Shown here piece by piece: positions 26,340 to 34,647 of a DNA stretch of 34,647 nucleotides. The DNA is from Selenomonas sp. GTDB lineage: Bacteria; Bacillota; Negativicutes; Selenomonadales; Selenomonadaceae. Made by a program: the position numbers and the translations under genes. Under the pieces are notes generated by a model. It saw only the letters and a list, made by a program, of their open reading frames with translations. It was not told where the DNA came from and searched no databases. Location: the NCBI GenBank assembly GCA_018052705.1, contig JAGPMW010000023.1, positions 1-34,647 of the forward strand, written 5' to 3'. Position 1 is the first letter of the stretch; every line of letters starts with the position of its first letter.

Positions 26340-28666
26340 TGAAAATATCGGCATGTGTGATATGCAAGAATGAAGAAGCGAACATCGAGCACTGGCTGGC
26401 ATCTGTCAGACCATTGGCAGATGAGTTGATTGTAGTAGATACGGGGTCATCGGACCGGACGATGGAGCTGGCCAGGGCTGGTGGTGCTATGGTCTGTGAG
26501 TTTCCCTGGATTGATGATTTCTCAGCAGCAAAGAACTATGCGCTGGATCAGGCGAGTGGGGATTGGATTGTTTTTTTGGATACAGATGAGTACTTTCGTC
26601 CAGAAGATATTCCACATATTCGTTCATTCCTGAAGAAAATACATCACAATCGAAAAATTGCCGGACTTTTGAGCCCATTGGTTAATATTGATGTTGATCA
26701 GCATGACAGAGTATTGACGACCGGCTACCAGATGCGGATATTCCGACGGGAAGAGACATTGCGCTATCGGGGGCGGGTTCATGAGATGGTGAAAAACCTG
26801 GCACCAAGGGGACAGGACCGGGAGTTTCGGATGACAGAGTTCATAGTTACGCATACTGGCTACAGCGCACATATCATGAAGGCTAAATCCAGACGAAACC
26901 TGAAACTACTGTTGGCTGATGGAAAAAGCAAAGGAGGATTTGAGGCCAATGATTTTACCTATTTGGTGGATTCTTACGTCGAACTGGAAGAGTATGATAA
27001 GGCCTTGCACTTTGCTGAACTAGCTGTAAAACATGATCGGGAATGTACATTAGCAGGTCTGTCCAAAAAAGCATATTGGCAGCTATTGATTGTCATGAAT
27101 GCTATGCATTGTGAAGAGTCTGAAATTGATCAAAGGCTGGATCAATTTCAGGTTGAGCATCCAGACTGGCCAGAGTTTTATTGGTGGCGTGCTTTGCTGC
27201 GTTATGCAGATCAGGATTATGTACAGGCTGAACAGTTATTGCTCATGACGAGGCAATTGTCGCAGCAGGAGGATAAACATCCCGAGGCAATGGTAGGATC
27301 AATGATGTCCGCAGTTCAGCCACAATTTCATTATTATTATGGTGCTGTTTTAGCTTGTCGAGGTAATTTTGAGGCAGCAGGTAAAGAATGGGAAGAAGCC
27401 TTGACTTTGTATCCATTCTATGAAGATGCATTTCAAAAATGGTATCAGCTGCAACTATATCAGGGGCAATCGGTGAATGAACGACTTGAAAAGTTGAGGC
27501 GTTTTTATGATTTTAATCGTGACCGGTTATTTTTATTGGATCAGTTGCATCAATTTGCATTGGATGCGATTTATCAGGAAATTCGGAGTTCTGAAAAAGA
27601 TGGTTTCTATGGAGCGTTATGGGCAAAGGATTATATGGCAGCGGCTGGGCTGGTCGGGCTCGAGCTTAAGGCTGTCCATCATGCTGTAATTCGGGCAGCT
27701 GAATCAGGCAAACCGGAAGCTTTAGCTGCCTGGCGGATCATGGTGCCGCAGCCGTTGGTCAGTGTCATGATTCCGACATATAATCGTCCCGTATATTTTG
27801 AGCAGGCACTTAAAAGTGTGCTGGTACAGACCTATCAAAATTTGGATATCATTATTTGTGACAACAGTACGAATGAAACGACTGCTGAGCTAATGCAATC
27901 GTATCTGGGGGATTCGCGAATACGTTATATCCGGAATCGGGAGGCAAAGAGCAAAGCGGAAAACTTTGCTTCATTTGAATCACTGGCTCGGGGTGAATAT
28001 CTGCAGTGGCTCATGGATGATGATATTTTGGCACCAGAAAAGATTGCCAAGATGGTTGAGGTATTCCAGTGTGAGTCGGGGATATCCATGGTCACCTCTC
28101 GGTGTGATATGGTCGATGAACAGGGAATAGTGATCGGGAAAAATGCCCAGGATCTGAAGATTGATGGTCCGTATATGATTGCTCTGGGAAAAGAAGCTGG
28201 TCGGATTATGTTAGCGCAAATGTCTAATTATCTGGGGGAATCATCAGCGGTATTATTTCGGCATCAGGATCTCAGGCACCACTATTGGCAGGCAGAATCA
28301 CGTGGCTTCCTGGCGATATCGGATGTGGCGATGTGGTTGGAACTCTTGGAGCAAGGTGATTGTGTGATTTTTAAAGATCCACTGAGTTATTATCGTCGCC
28401 ATGCAGGACAGGAGGGACAACAGGCTGATGTTATTCTGCTGAGTCGCATTGAATGGCTTCGTCTGGGGGAAGAATATTATAAGCGCCAGGTGTTCCTGAC
28501 TGAGGCAGCAGACTTTCTGTCGCTTATAGGGCATATTCTCGCTGAGAAATCGATAATCGTACAGGAGCTGCGGTCACTGGCATCAAGTGGGATGTGGCAG
28601 CGTTATGAAGCCGCCCTGGCAAAGGCGCAGCAATATCAGCAGGAGTTACGGTCACAAAAGCATTGA
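26339..28666 (+). CDS. GT2-TPR protein with a second, C-terminal GT2 domain
   Basis: 775 residues. An N-terminal GT2 module of the same kind as the previous two genes (MKISACVICKNEEANIE; VDTGS at 33-37; DTDEY at 81-85; RYRGRVHE; HTGY), then helical TPR-like sequence to about 465. A different GT2 domain follows at about 471-620 (PLVSVMIPTYNRPVYFEQALKS; CDNSTNETT; MDDD near 558), of the ordinary GT-A type, with a helical tail. The ATG at 26339 is chosen to match the siblings' MKIS/MKLS start; an ATG at 26336 overlaps the previous stop (ATGATG) and is equally possible. Overlap with the preceding gene shows translational coupling. Donor and acceptor sugars unknown. Confidence 0.85.
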   Translation: MKISACVICKNEEANIEHWLASVRPLADELIVVDTGSSDRTMELARAGGAMVCEFPWIDDFSAAKNYALDQASGDWIVFLDTDEYFRPEDIPHIRSFLKKIHHNRKIAGLLSPLVNIDVDQHDRVLTTGYQMRIFRREETLRYRGRVHEMVKNLAPRGQDREFRMTEFIVTHTGYSAHIMKAKSRRNLKLLLADGKSKGGFEANDFTYLVDSYVELEEYDKALHFAELAVKHDRECTLAGLSKKAYWQLLIVMNAMHCEESEIDQRLDQFQVEHPDWPEFYWWRALLRYADQDYVQAEQLLLMTRQLSQQEDKHPEAMVGSMMSAVQPQFHYYYGAVLACRGNFEAAGKEWEEALTLYPFYEDAFQKWYQLQLYQGQSVNERLEKLRRFYDFNRDRLFLLDQLHQFALDAIYQEIRSSEKDGFYGALWAKDYMAAAGLVGLELKAVHHAVIRAAESGKPEALAAWRIMVPQPLVSVMIPTYNRPVYFEQALKSVLVQTYQNLDIIICDNSTNETTAELMQSYLGDSRIRYIRNREAKSKAENFASFESLARGEYLQWLMDDDILAPEKIAKMVEVFQCESGISMVTSRCDMVDEQGIVIGKNAQDLKIDGPYMIALGKEAGRIMLAQMSNYLGESSAVLFRHQDLRHHYWQAESRGFLAISDVAMWLELLEQGDCVIFKDPLSYYRRHAGQEGQQADVILLSRIEWLRLGEEYYKRQVFLTEAADFLSLIGHILAEKSIIVQELRSLASSGMWQRYEAALAKAQQYQQELRSQKH

Positions 28667-28719
28667 AACGCGAATGGTAATCGATAATAGAGACCGTTAT
28701 ATTATGGAGGTAGAGAATA

Positions 28720-29643
28720 ATGGGGAAAACAAGCCGCAAACTCAATAAGAAAAAGCAGAAAGAAATGATTCAGGAGCAGCAGTGTGCCGGCAGCCAGCTG
28801 CGTGATCAGATGTTGACGCAGGAGAAGTCGATGCAATATGCAAAGACTATCGAGACATTGGCTGAGTTGGTGGATAAAAAGCTGGTAACAGCGGAGGATA
28901 TGTATGTTGGCGCTGTAGCGTATTTTATGCTTGGCGACTACACACGCGCAGGGCAATGTGTAAACTCAGTCCTGACTATGGCATCGGCACACATTGGTGC
29001 CCGCATTCTTCTGGGGAAACTTTGCCTAAGTGAGGAACGTATTGATGATGCGTTAGCCATTTATGAGTTTGTGTTGTCTAATTTTGGTGGTAAGCTTACG
29101 AAAGATCAGGAAGAGGAAATTCTGGAGTCTTTGCGTTATTATGGCCGTCATGAATCAGAAATGCTCAAGAAACAATATGCAGCCTGCTATGAATTTTTGA
29201 CGCAGCATGATTGTATTCAGCAGGAAGAAGACAGTTTGGCAAAAGCCGCTGCTGTTATTGCTGGTTTGAAGAAGGAGCAGGATATTGAAAGCCCAACATT
29301 AGAGCCAGTAAAGAGGGCGCCAGAACCAGTAAGTGAGATGATAGAGCAGACACTTCAGCAAACGACGGAGCAGGAGAAAATGTCGGTGATGACACAGAGT
29401 ATCGCTTTAGTCGAAAAAGTTCGTTTGCTGAATTGTTTTGCGGGGGTACATTATTATAAAAACGATTACAGCGGTGCGAAAGAATTACTGACTGTTGCGT
29501 TGGAAATCGACCCTGGCAGTGATATGAGTCTGCGTAATATGGCAATGGCGATGGCTGGACTGGGCGAGATAGAGATGGCTGTAGCAGTCGCTGGAAAGAT
29601 GAGGGAGACAGATTTCGTGCTGCTGCAGCAATTAAAAAAATGA
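28720..29643 (+). CDS. TPR-repeat protein of the glycosylation cassette
   Basis: 307 residues, cytoplasmic. A basic, charged N-terminus (MGKTSRKLNKKKQKEM) is followed by TPR-like helix pairs (AVAYFMLGDYTRAGQCVNSVL; ARILLGKLCLSEERIDDALAIYEFVL) and, after a Glu/Pro/Gln-rich linker, a further TPR pair near the end (FAGVHYYKNDYSGAKELLTVALEIDPGS). There is no catalytic domain. It could hold the glycosyltransferases or the substrate, like the TPR parts of its neighbours. RBS GGAGG at 28706-28710. The stop overlaps an ATG of the next gene at 29640. Confidence 0.75.
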   Translation: MGKTSRKLNKKKQKEMIQEQQCAGSQLRDQMLTQEKSMQYAKTIETLAELVDKKLVTAEDMYVGAVAYFMLGDYTRAGQCVNSVLTMASAHIGARILLGKLCLSEERIDDALAIYEFVLSNFGGKLTKDQEEEILESLRYYGRHESEMLKKQYAACYEFLTQHDCIQQEEDSLAKAAAVIAGLKKEQDIESPTLEPVKRAPEPVSEMIEQTLQQTTEQEKMSVMTQSIALVEKVRLLNCFAGVHYYKNDYSGAKELLTVALEIDPGSDMSLRNMAMAMAGLGEIEMAVAVAGKMRETDFVLLQQLKK

Positions 29644-29666
29644 GGGAATCAAGGAAGGAACCGAAT

Positions 29667-31508
29667 ATGCAGAAAAATAGGCTGTATCGGAATGTCGGGA
29701 TAATACAGGAAGTTGTGACGTATGGGCAGACGTTGCTGGAGACCGGTGAGATGGAAGCGCTCGATTCCTTATTACAGGATGTATCGCAATTATCGGCAGC
29801 CGTTGAACGCATGTTGAAACAGGAAGATGGACATTTAATTTCATTGGCCATACGCTGCTGCCGCAATCTGTGTGGGTCGATTCTGGAATTTCATTCTCAT
29901 TCCCAGCTTCGGTCAAGAATATTTTCTTTGGAAATTGTTAATCTGGTTTGGAACTTGGATTTGATTTTACATCGCCAGTATGATTTTTTGAATTATCCAG
30001 AGAAGTGGACAGATTATCGCCGGGATATTCTGGAGCGAAGCCAGGCAGCCCATAAAGTTGTGGGAGAGAAAAATTATCGGTATAAAGTTACGATTTTCCT
30101 TATGGCATATAATAAACTGGAATATACAAAAGCAGCTATAGAGAGTATTTATCGCTATACAGATTTCAGTCAGGACAATATTGAACTGATCACAATCAAT
30201 AATGGTTCTACTGATGGAACACGAGAATATTTTGAGAGTTTGCCTAATGAGAAAAAAATCAATTATCGGGAAAATGTTTTGGGCGTGTATAACTGTCCGG
30301 CTATTTATGAAGGGCAATATCGTGTGGATTTCTCGAATGATATTGTAGCAACGCCAAATTGGCTGGATAATTTGCTTGCCTGTATCGAATCTGATGAAAA
30401 GATTGCCTCTGTAGTGCCAGTGTGTGGGGACTATTCTATCAGCTGTCAGCAGGGAATTCCGGTGAGTTATGAGAATAGCTTTGCCGGGATGGCTGACATG
30501 GAGAAGTTCGCAGCAGAATATAATCATAGTAATCCACGTCTTTGGGAGGAGAGGGCTCTATTGATGCCCTTCTTAGCCTGCTGGCGAAGAGAGGTGCTTG
30601 ATGCTGGTATTACCGATAATAGTTATACGCAGGCGGAGTTCGTTGATGATGACTGGTCGACCACGCTGCGACGGACAGGGTGGAGACAAATTCTGTCAAA
30701 GGATACATACATGCATCATTTTGGTGGTGTGACGTTGAATGAAGCCAGGCAGGCGGAAAAAAATAATTCGTTAAAAAACATGCGGCAGGTATACTATGAT
30801 AAATGGGGATTGGATGCTTGGGAGTCTAGAGCAATCTATCCGATGATGAAGGAAAATCTAAAATTGGTTCCTTTGTCTGAAAAAGCCGATGTTCTGTGGC
30901 TGGAGCCATTGTATGGGGGTTCTTTTCTGGCATTAAAGCAGCAATTTCTTGAGGCTGATCTGGCAATGGGAACATCAACGGCTTTAATCCGTGAAGAACA
31001 GTATCTGCCAGACGCGAAGAATTTTTTTTCACAGATCGCTGTAACTCGAGATTATGAGACTTGGCTGGAGGCGGATAACAGAACCTATGATATCATCAGT
31101 TCCGGAAAGTACTTTAATGATATTATCAAGTATGAGCCCATCCGCTTGATTCGACTGCTTTATGATAGGCTGAAGCCAGGGGGGTATTTATTGCTGCCTA
31201 TAGAAAATAGGCTGGGAATTAATCCGGTGACTAAGCTGCTGTTTGAGAAGGAAAAGTTCTGTTTTGGCAAACAGGATACCGTGTATAAGATAATGGATGT
31301 GCAACGGTTATTCCAATATTTGAATACTTCGCTTTATCCTGGGCAGTGTCTATTAAATGGATATACAATTATGGGGGATGAAGCAAAAACCCAGCAGCTG
31401 TTAGCTGGACTAATAGCTAGTGGAATCCAGGCAGATTGGCAAAAAATCCATGATACGCTTATAGCCAATTTTTTTTGGCTGGGGATAAAGAAGCCGGGGG
31501 GAAGATAA
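29667..31508 (+). CDS. GT2 glycosyltransferase fused to a degenerate methyltransferase-like domain
   Basis: 613 residues. Residues 1 to about 135 are helical. A GT2 domain follows at about 139-370 (KVTIFLMAYNKLEYTKAAIESIYRYT; INNGSTDGTREYFES; FVDDDWSTTLRRTG). From about 404 comes a Rossmann-like domain resembling class I SAM methyltransferases (VLWLEPLYGGSFLALK; YDIISSGKYFNDI; RLKPGGYLLLPIEN), but the glycine-rich SAM loop is not conserved. The usual DxD of GT2 is replaced by SND (VDFSNDIV), so catalysis needs testing. The start at 29667 is preferred because AAGGAAGGA (29651-29659) precedes it; an ATG at 29640 overlaps the TPR gene's stop. May add and modify a sugar on the same glycan (inference). 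Confidence 0.8.
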   Translation: MQKNRLYRNVGIIQEVVTYGQTLLETGEMEALDSLLQDVSQLSAAVERMLKQEDGHLISLAIRCCRNLCGSILEFHSHSQLRSRIFSLEIVNLVWNLDLILHRQYDFLNYPEKWTDYRRDILERSQAAHKVVGEKNYRYKVTIFLMAYNKLEYTKAAIESIYRYTDFSQDNIELITINNGSTDGTREYFESLPNEKKINYRENVLGVYNCPAIYEGQYRVDFSNDIVATPNWLDNLLACIESDEKIASVVPVCGDYSISCQQGIPVSYENSFAGMADMEKFAAEYNHSNPRLWEERALLMPFLACWRREVLDAGITDNSYTQAEFVDDDWSTTLRRTGWRQILSKDTYMHHFGGVTLNEARQAEKNNSLKNMRQVYYDKWGLDAWESRAIYPMMKENLKLVPLSEKADVLWLEPLYGGSFLALKQQFLEADLAMGTSTALIREEQYLPDAKNFFSQIAVTRDYETWLEADNRTYDIISSGKYFNDIIKYEPIRLIRLLYDRLKPGGYLLLPIENRLGINPVTKLLFEKEKFCFGKQDTVYKIMDVQRLFQYLNTSLYPGQCLLNGYTIMGDEAKTQQLLAGLIASGIQADWQKIHDTLIANFFWLGIKKPGGR

Positions 31509-31551
31509 GATTATGAGGCATATAGATATGGGAAAAGGAGTGTAGCAGAAG

Positions 31552-32415
31552 ATGCGGATTGTCCTGTTGAATGGGGGCCTGGGGAATCAGGTTTTTCAAT
31601 ATATTTTCTTTCGCTGGCTGGAGGTACGATCACGAGAACGGTGCATTATTGATGATTCAGCTTTTTTCGGGCACGATGTCATGCATAGCGGCTATGAATT
31701 GGAACGTGTTTTTTCGGTGTGTCCGCAGAGGTTAAGCGAACGTTTTCCCGCGGATGTCTGGGATATGATGATCCGCAAAATGAATCAGGGAATTCCGGTG
31801 TGTCAGCAGCTGTTGGATGCTGGTATGGACTTGGAGATGATCTATCAACCAGAATCGGGAGAGGTTGAATTTTCAGGACAGCGTACGGATTTTCGTGCAG
31901 ATAGGGTGCCTGTTTCGGGATTAAAGGATCATTACTATTTTGGTTACTGGATAAGCGGTCGCTGGTTGAGAGAAATTGGAGGAATTATTGAAAGTGAGCT
32001 GCGTTTTCCGCCGTTGCCGTCAGGATACAATGAAAAGATCGGCCAGATGATTTCTATAAGCCGAAATCCTGTGGCAATTCATATCCGGCGTGGCGATATG
32101 GTCCAGATGGCGGGCATGACTTCCGAATCGGAATATTATCGGCAGCATATCAGCTGGTTGGAAAGAATAGGAATTGACCATTATTTTTTGTTTTCAGATG
32201 ATATGGACTGGTGCCGGGCACATGCCGAAGTCTTAGGATTGTCATCTATCTCAGATCGCCTGACTGTCGTAGAGGGTAACCAGGGGGAATTTGCTTATGT
32301 AGATATGCAGCTTATGTCACTGTGTCATCATCGTTTATCTGATCGCAGCAGCTTCAGCTTGTTGGCGGGAATTCTATGCCGTTGGCCGGATAAACTGGAC
32401 ATTAATCGTTGGTAG
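31552..32415 (+). CDS. Alpha-1,2-fucosyltransferase family protein (GT11), copy 1
   Basis: 287 residues, close to the family's usual 280-300. N-terminal GGLGNQVFQYIFFRWLE (residues 8-24) and the HxRRxD donor-binding motif HIRRGD are conserved, as is a FSDD motif further on. GT11 enzymes transfer L-fucose from GDP-fucose to galactose. In the usual NSSFSWW-type motif this protein has DRSSFSLLAG, so a different sugar cannot be excluded. RBS AAAAGGAG at 31533-31540. A paralogue follows 36 bases downstream. Confidence 0.85.
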   Translation: MRIVLLNGGLGNQVFQYIFFRWLEVRSRERCIIDDSAFFGHDVMHSGYELERVFSVCPQRLSERFPADVWDMMIRKMNQGIPVCQQLLDAGMDLEMIYQPESGEVEFSGQRTDFRADRVPVSGLKDHYYFGYWISGRWLREIGGIIESELRFPPLPSGYNEKIGQMISISRNPVAIHIRRGDMVQMAGMTSESEYYRQHISWLERIGIDHYFLFSDDMDWCRAHAEVLGLSSISDRLTVVEGNQGEFAYVDMQLMSLCHHRLSDRSSFSLLAGILCRWPDKLDINRW

Positions 32416-32451
32416 TGATGAGGTAAGTGTGCTGATGGAGGAGAGAAGAAC

Positions 32452-33318
32452 ATGATCCTTGTGTATATGAATGGCGGCCTTGGGAATCAGATTTTCCAGT
32501 ATATGTTCTTCCGTTGGCTGGAGATTACGACTGGGCAGACCTGCGTAATCGATGACGGTTTATTCTTCGGCCGACATGTATTACATAATGGTTATGAATT
32601 AGAGCATGTTTTTGGTGTTCACCCGCAGCGGCTGAGCAAGAGTATGCCGTCTGATGTATGGCAGTTCATGGTTGATCGTCGCGATCAGGAGGGGCTTGGT
32701 ATTGCACAGCAGCTGTTGGACAGCGGAATGCCGCTGTCTGTCATCCGGGAGCGTGGAGTTACCAATATCACATTTCATGGACACGCAGTAGAATACAGCC
32801 TCGGCGAGCAGCTGCCAGTGGGACATGGAGATGTTTATTTCCATGGGTATTGGCTGGGGAGTGTTTGTTTTTCGGCAGTAGAAGAGTTTTTGCGGCAGGA
32901 ATTGACTTTCCCCATAATCAGTGAACCGCAGAACTGTCAGTATGAAGAGCAGATAAGGAACTGTCATTGTCCCGTGGCTGTTCATGTGCGGCGTGGAGAT
33001 ATGGCGTCATTGGGCTGGTCCTGCAGACCAGCGTTTTTTGCGGCAGCAGTTCGGCGGGCGGTACAGGATTTTCCGGTGGATGGATTATTCCTGTTTTCGG
33101 ATGATCTGTCCTGGTGCCATGAGAATTGGGATGCATTGGGGCTGAGGTGCAGAATTCCTGTGACGGAAATATCGGGGAATAGTGGCAGTCAGGCTTTCCG
33201 GGATCTGCAGCTGATGTCGCTTTGTCAGGGCCGGATTTCCGATCGCAGCAGTTTCAGTCTGTTGGCGGGAATCCTGTCTACAGTGCCGGGGCGCTGGGAG
33301 ATCAATAATTGGCATTGA
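32452..33318 (+). CDS. Alpha-1,2-fucosyltransferase family protein (GT11), copy 2
   Basis: 288 residues. Same architecture as copy 1: GGLGNQIFQYMFFRWLE, HVRRGD, FSDD and the divergent DRSSFSLLAG motif, so the pair arose by tandem duplication and has since diverged across the middle. Duplication of a terminal fucosyltransferase could allow two acceptors or linkages on the glycan. RBS GGAGGAGAG just upstream. The metallophosphoesterase gene starts 17 bases after the stop. Confidence 0.85.
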   Translation: MILVYMNGGLGNQIFQYMFFRWLEITTGQTCVIDDGLFFGRHVLHNGYELEHVFGVHPQRLSKSMPSDVWQFMVDRRDQEGLGIAQQLLDSGMPLSVIRERGVTNITFHGHAVEYSLGEQLPVGHGDVYFHGYWLGSVCFSAVEEFLRQELTFPIISEPQNCQYEEQIRNCHCPVAVHVRRGDMASLGWSCRPAFFAAAVRRAVQDFPVDGLFLFSDDLSWCHENWDALGLRCRIPVTEISGNSGSQAFRDLQLMSLCQGRISDRSSFSLLAGILSTVPGRWEINNWH

Positions 33319-33334
33319 GAAAGGCGGGCAATCG

Positions 33335-34549
33335 ATGATTCGTCAGGAAATCGCGGATAATACAGGTTTGCTGGTTCAGAAACCCAATACATGGTTGTGC
33401 TCAGAGGAACATTACCTTTGGGCGGCAGCTGGTAGTCGCTTGTTGTTAAAAAATGCGTTATATGAATATAAGGTATATATTTATAGGACTACCATTGATA
33501 CGTGTTATGTTCATACCTATGACTATGCGCCAGAGGAGTCTTGGTGCAGCTATCAGCCGGTAGTCAGTCGCTTGGCTTGGGGACAGCAGGACTTCGTCTT
33601 TGAGGAGCCCTGTTTTTTTCGGGTATCTGTTCGGCGTATAGATGGCAGTAAAGCTGCAGAGATAGAGACCCTGGATGAGGTGATCTTCTTTGAGCAGAAT
33701 GATGCCTTTCCTAAGCCTAAAGTTTTTGCAAACGAGGTGCAGCAGGCTGCAGAGCGTGTCCGGGCAATTTATCGGTCTGGAGATATTGTGCTGGCTGTTC
33801 TGACGGATACGCATCGTACTGTCAATGGGACATGGGAAGATACCGTGGCAAATTTGCAAGCATTAGGAAAGAAAATTGCACTGGATGGTGTGGTCCATCT
33901 AGGTGATTTTACGGACGGGGTAGTATCTCGTGCTGTTACAACCTATTATGTGCAGGGGATGCTGCAGGATATGCAGCGCCTGCAGGTTCCGGTCATGACC
34001 GTACTGGGCAATCATGATGCCAACTATTTTCGTCAAAATCCTGACATTATGACTTTGGCGGAGCAGGTCAGTCTCTACCAGTCTGCGACTGAGCCGTATA
34101 AGGATCAGCATCGATCCCCTTACTATAGTGTGACGCTCGCACAGTTGAAGCTGAAACTGTTTTTCCTGTCGGCTTATGACAATGCCGAAGAGCTGCGTTA
34201 TGGCTTTGATACAGCGCAGCTTCAGTGGCTGGAAAAGGAATTATACCAGCAGCCGTCGAATTATAAAAGTATCGTCTTTAGCCATGATGCGCCGGATGCG
34301 GCGCTGGATTATTGGGCTTCAGAAATCAGGAATGGCCCTGAACTGCTGCAGATACTGGAGAAGTACCAGCAGCAGATTCTGGCATTCATTCACGGGCATA
34401 CGCATGCGGATGCCATCCACAGGGAGTATCCCTGCCCAATCGTGTCCATCGGGTGTGCAAAATGTGAAGATATGCCGTGTTTCAAACCAGCGGGAGCATT
34501 AACACCCCTGCGGGCTCTGGTGGACTGTATCCTAAAAAATAGACAGTGA
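33335..34549 (+). CDS. Calcineurin-like metallophosphoesterase with N-terminal beta-rich domain
   Basis: 404 residues. The two-metal phosphoesterase signature is complete: D158-T-H160, G190-D191, G225-N-H-D228, a later FSHDAP histidine and the GHTH motif near the C-terminus. The first 125 residues or so are beta-rich and aromatic with no match I recognise; they may bind substrate or a partner. No signal peptide is seen. Position at the end of the cassette suggests trimming of a phosphorylated sugar or phosphoglycan, but a housekeeping role is possible. The TGA stop is adjacent to the IS end and may even be part of it. Confidence 0.8.
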   Translation: MIRQEIADNTGLLVQKPNTWLCSEEHYLWAAAGSRLLLKNALYEYKVYIYRTTIDTCYVHTYDYAPEESWCSYQPVVSRLAWGQQDFVFEEPCFFRVSVRRIDGSKAAEIETLDEVIFFEQNDAFPKPKVFANEVQQAAERVRAIYRSGDIVLAVLTDTHRTVNGTWEDTVANLQALGKKIALDGVVHLGDFTDGVVSRAVTTYYVQGMLQDMQRLQVPVMTVLGNHDANYFRQNPDIMTLAEQVSLYQSATEPYKDQHRSPYYSVTLAQLKLKLFFLSAYDNAEELRYGFDTAQLQWLEKELYQQPSNYKSIVFSHDAPDAALDYWASEIRNGPELLQILEKYQQQILAFIHGHTHADAIHREYPCPIVSIGCAKCEDMPCFKPAGALTPLRALVDCILKNRQ

Positions 34550-34556
34550 AAAAAGA

Positions 34557-34598
34557 GACCTCCTATTGTAGAATGAAACTATGATAGGAGGTCGTTTT
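34557..34598 (+). promoter_or_regulatory. Hairpin sequestering the transposase RBS at the IS left end
   Basis: GACCTCCTAT (34557-34566) and ATAGGAGGTC (34584-34593) form a perfect 10-bp stem with a 17-base loop, followed by GTTTTT. The right arm contains the AGGAGG that serves the ATG at 34600. Transcripts entering from outside would hide the RBS and may also terminate here, so it can act as the terminator of the metallophosphoesterase gene. Confidence 0.65.
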
Positions 34599-34599
34599 T

Positions 34600-34647
34600 A
34601 TGCCTAGAAAATATACGAGAATAGAATTTCTTAGTGAAGAAATATTT
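34600..34647 (+). mobile_element. 5' start of an IS3-type transposase OrfA (truncated by the window edge)
   Basis: Sixteen codons only (MPRKYTRIEFLSEEIF), with AGGAGG upstream. The N-terminus resembles the helix-turn-helix OrfA proteins of IS3-family elements in Firmicutes. The element's left end probably lies between 34547 and 34567. The rest is outside the window, so the family call is tentative. Confidence 0.5.

Overview
The window looks like chromosomal DNA of a motile, diderm Firmicute of the Negativicutes, most likely the Selenomonas group. This is inference. The order yvyF-flgM-flgN-flgK-flgL-yviE-fliW-csrA is the Firmicute late-flagellar order known from Bacillus. An outer-membrane barrel of the two-partner secretion type (TpsB) only makes sense in a cell with an outer membrane. 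Almost every gene lies on the + strand.

Layout. (1) 1-1091: 3' part of a tagaturonate reductase gene (uxaB) with an apparent internal in-frame deletion. (2) 1178-3454: a small YbjN-like protein followed by a flagellin whose variable domain is a zinc metallopeptidase (flagellinolysin type, HELTH motif). A near-consensus CsrA site lies on its ribosome binding site. (3) 3456-8313: the frameshifted wreck of a two-partner secretion system, with an adhesin passenger (YDG repeats) running directly into the C-terminal half of its TpsB transporter. (4) 8406-17730: late flagellar genes: yvyF, flgM, two FlgN-like chaperones, flgK, flgL, yviE, fliW, csrA, flaG, fliD, fliS, fliT. (5) 17731-19324: the major flagellin with its own sigma-28-type promoter, a leader hairpin with GGA in the loop (CsrA-type), a second GGA site on the SD, and a strong terminator. 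(6) 19380-34549: a co-directional glycan cassette: three large proteins built from a repeated GT2+TPR module (one carries two GT41/OGT-like domains, another a second GT2 domain), a TPR protein, a GT2-methyltransferase-like fusion, two GT11 fucosyltransferase paralogues and a metallophosphoesterase. (7) 34557-34647: the left end of a probable IS3-type insertion sequence.

How it may work together (inference). FlgM controls sigma-28, and FliW and CsrA couple flagellin translation to filament export. FlgN, FliS and FliT chaperone the hook-junction proteins, flagellin and cap. The flagellinolysin shares the flagellin ends with the main flagellin, so it can probably co-assemble and give a proteolytic filament. 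Its CsrA site suggests the same FliW-CsrA switch sets its dose. The downstream glycosyltransferases are placed to decorate flagellin Ser/Thr residues with a multi-sugar, possibly fucosylated, glycan. The most distinctive parts are the CsrA-gated protease flagellin with a possible dedicated chaperone, and the modular GT2/GT41 proteins.
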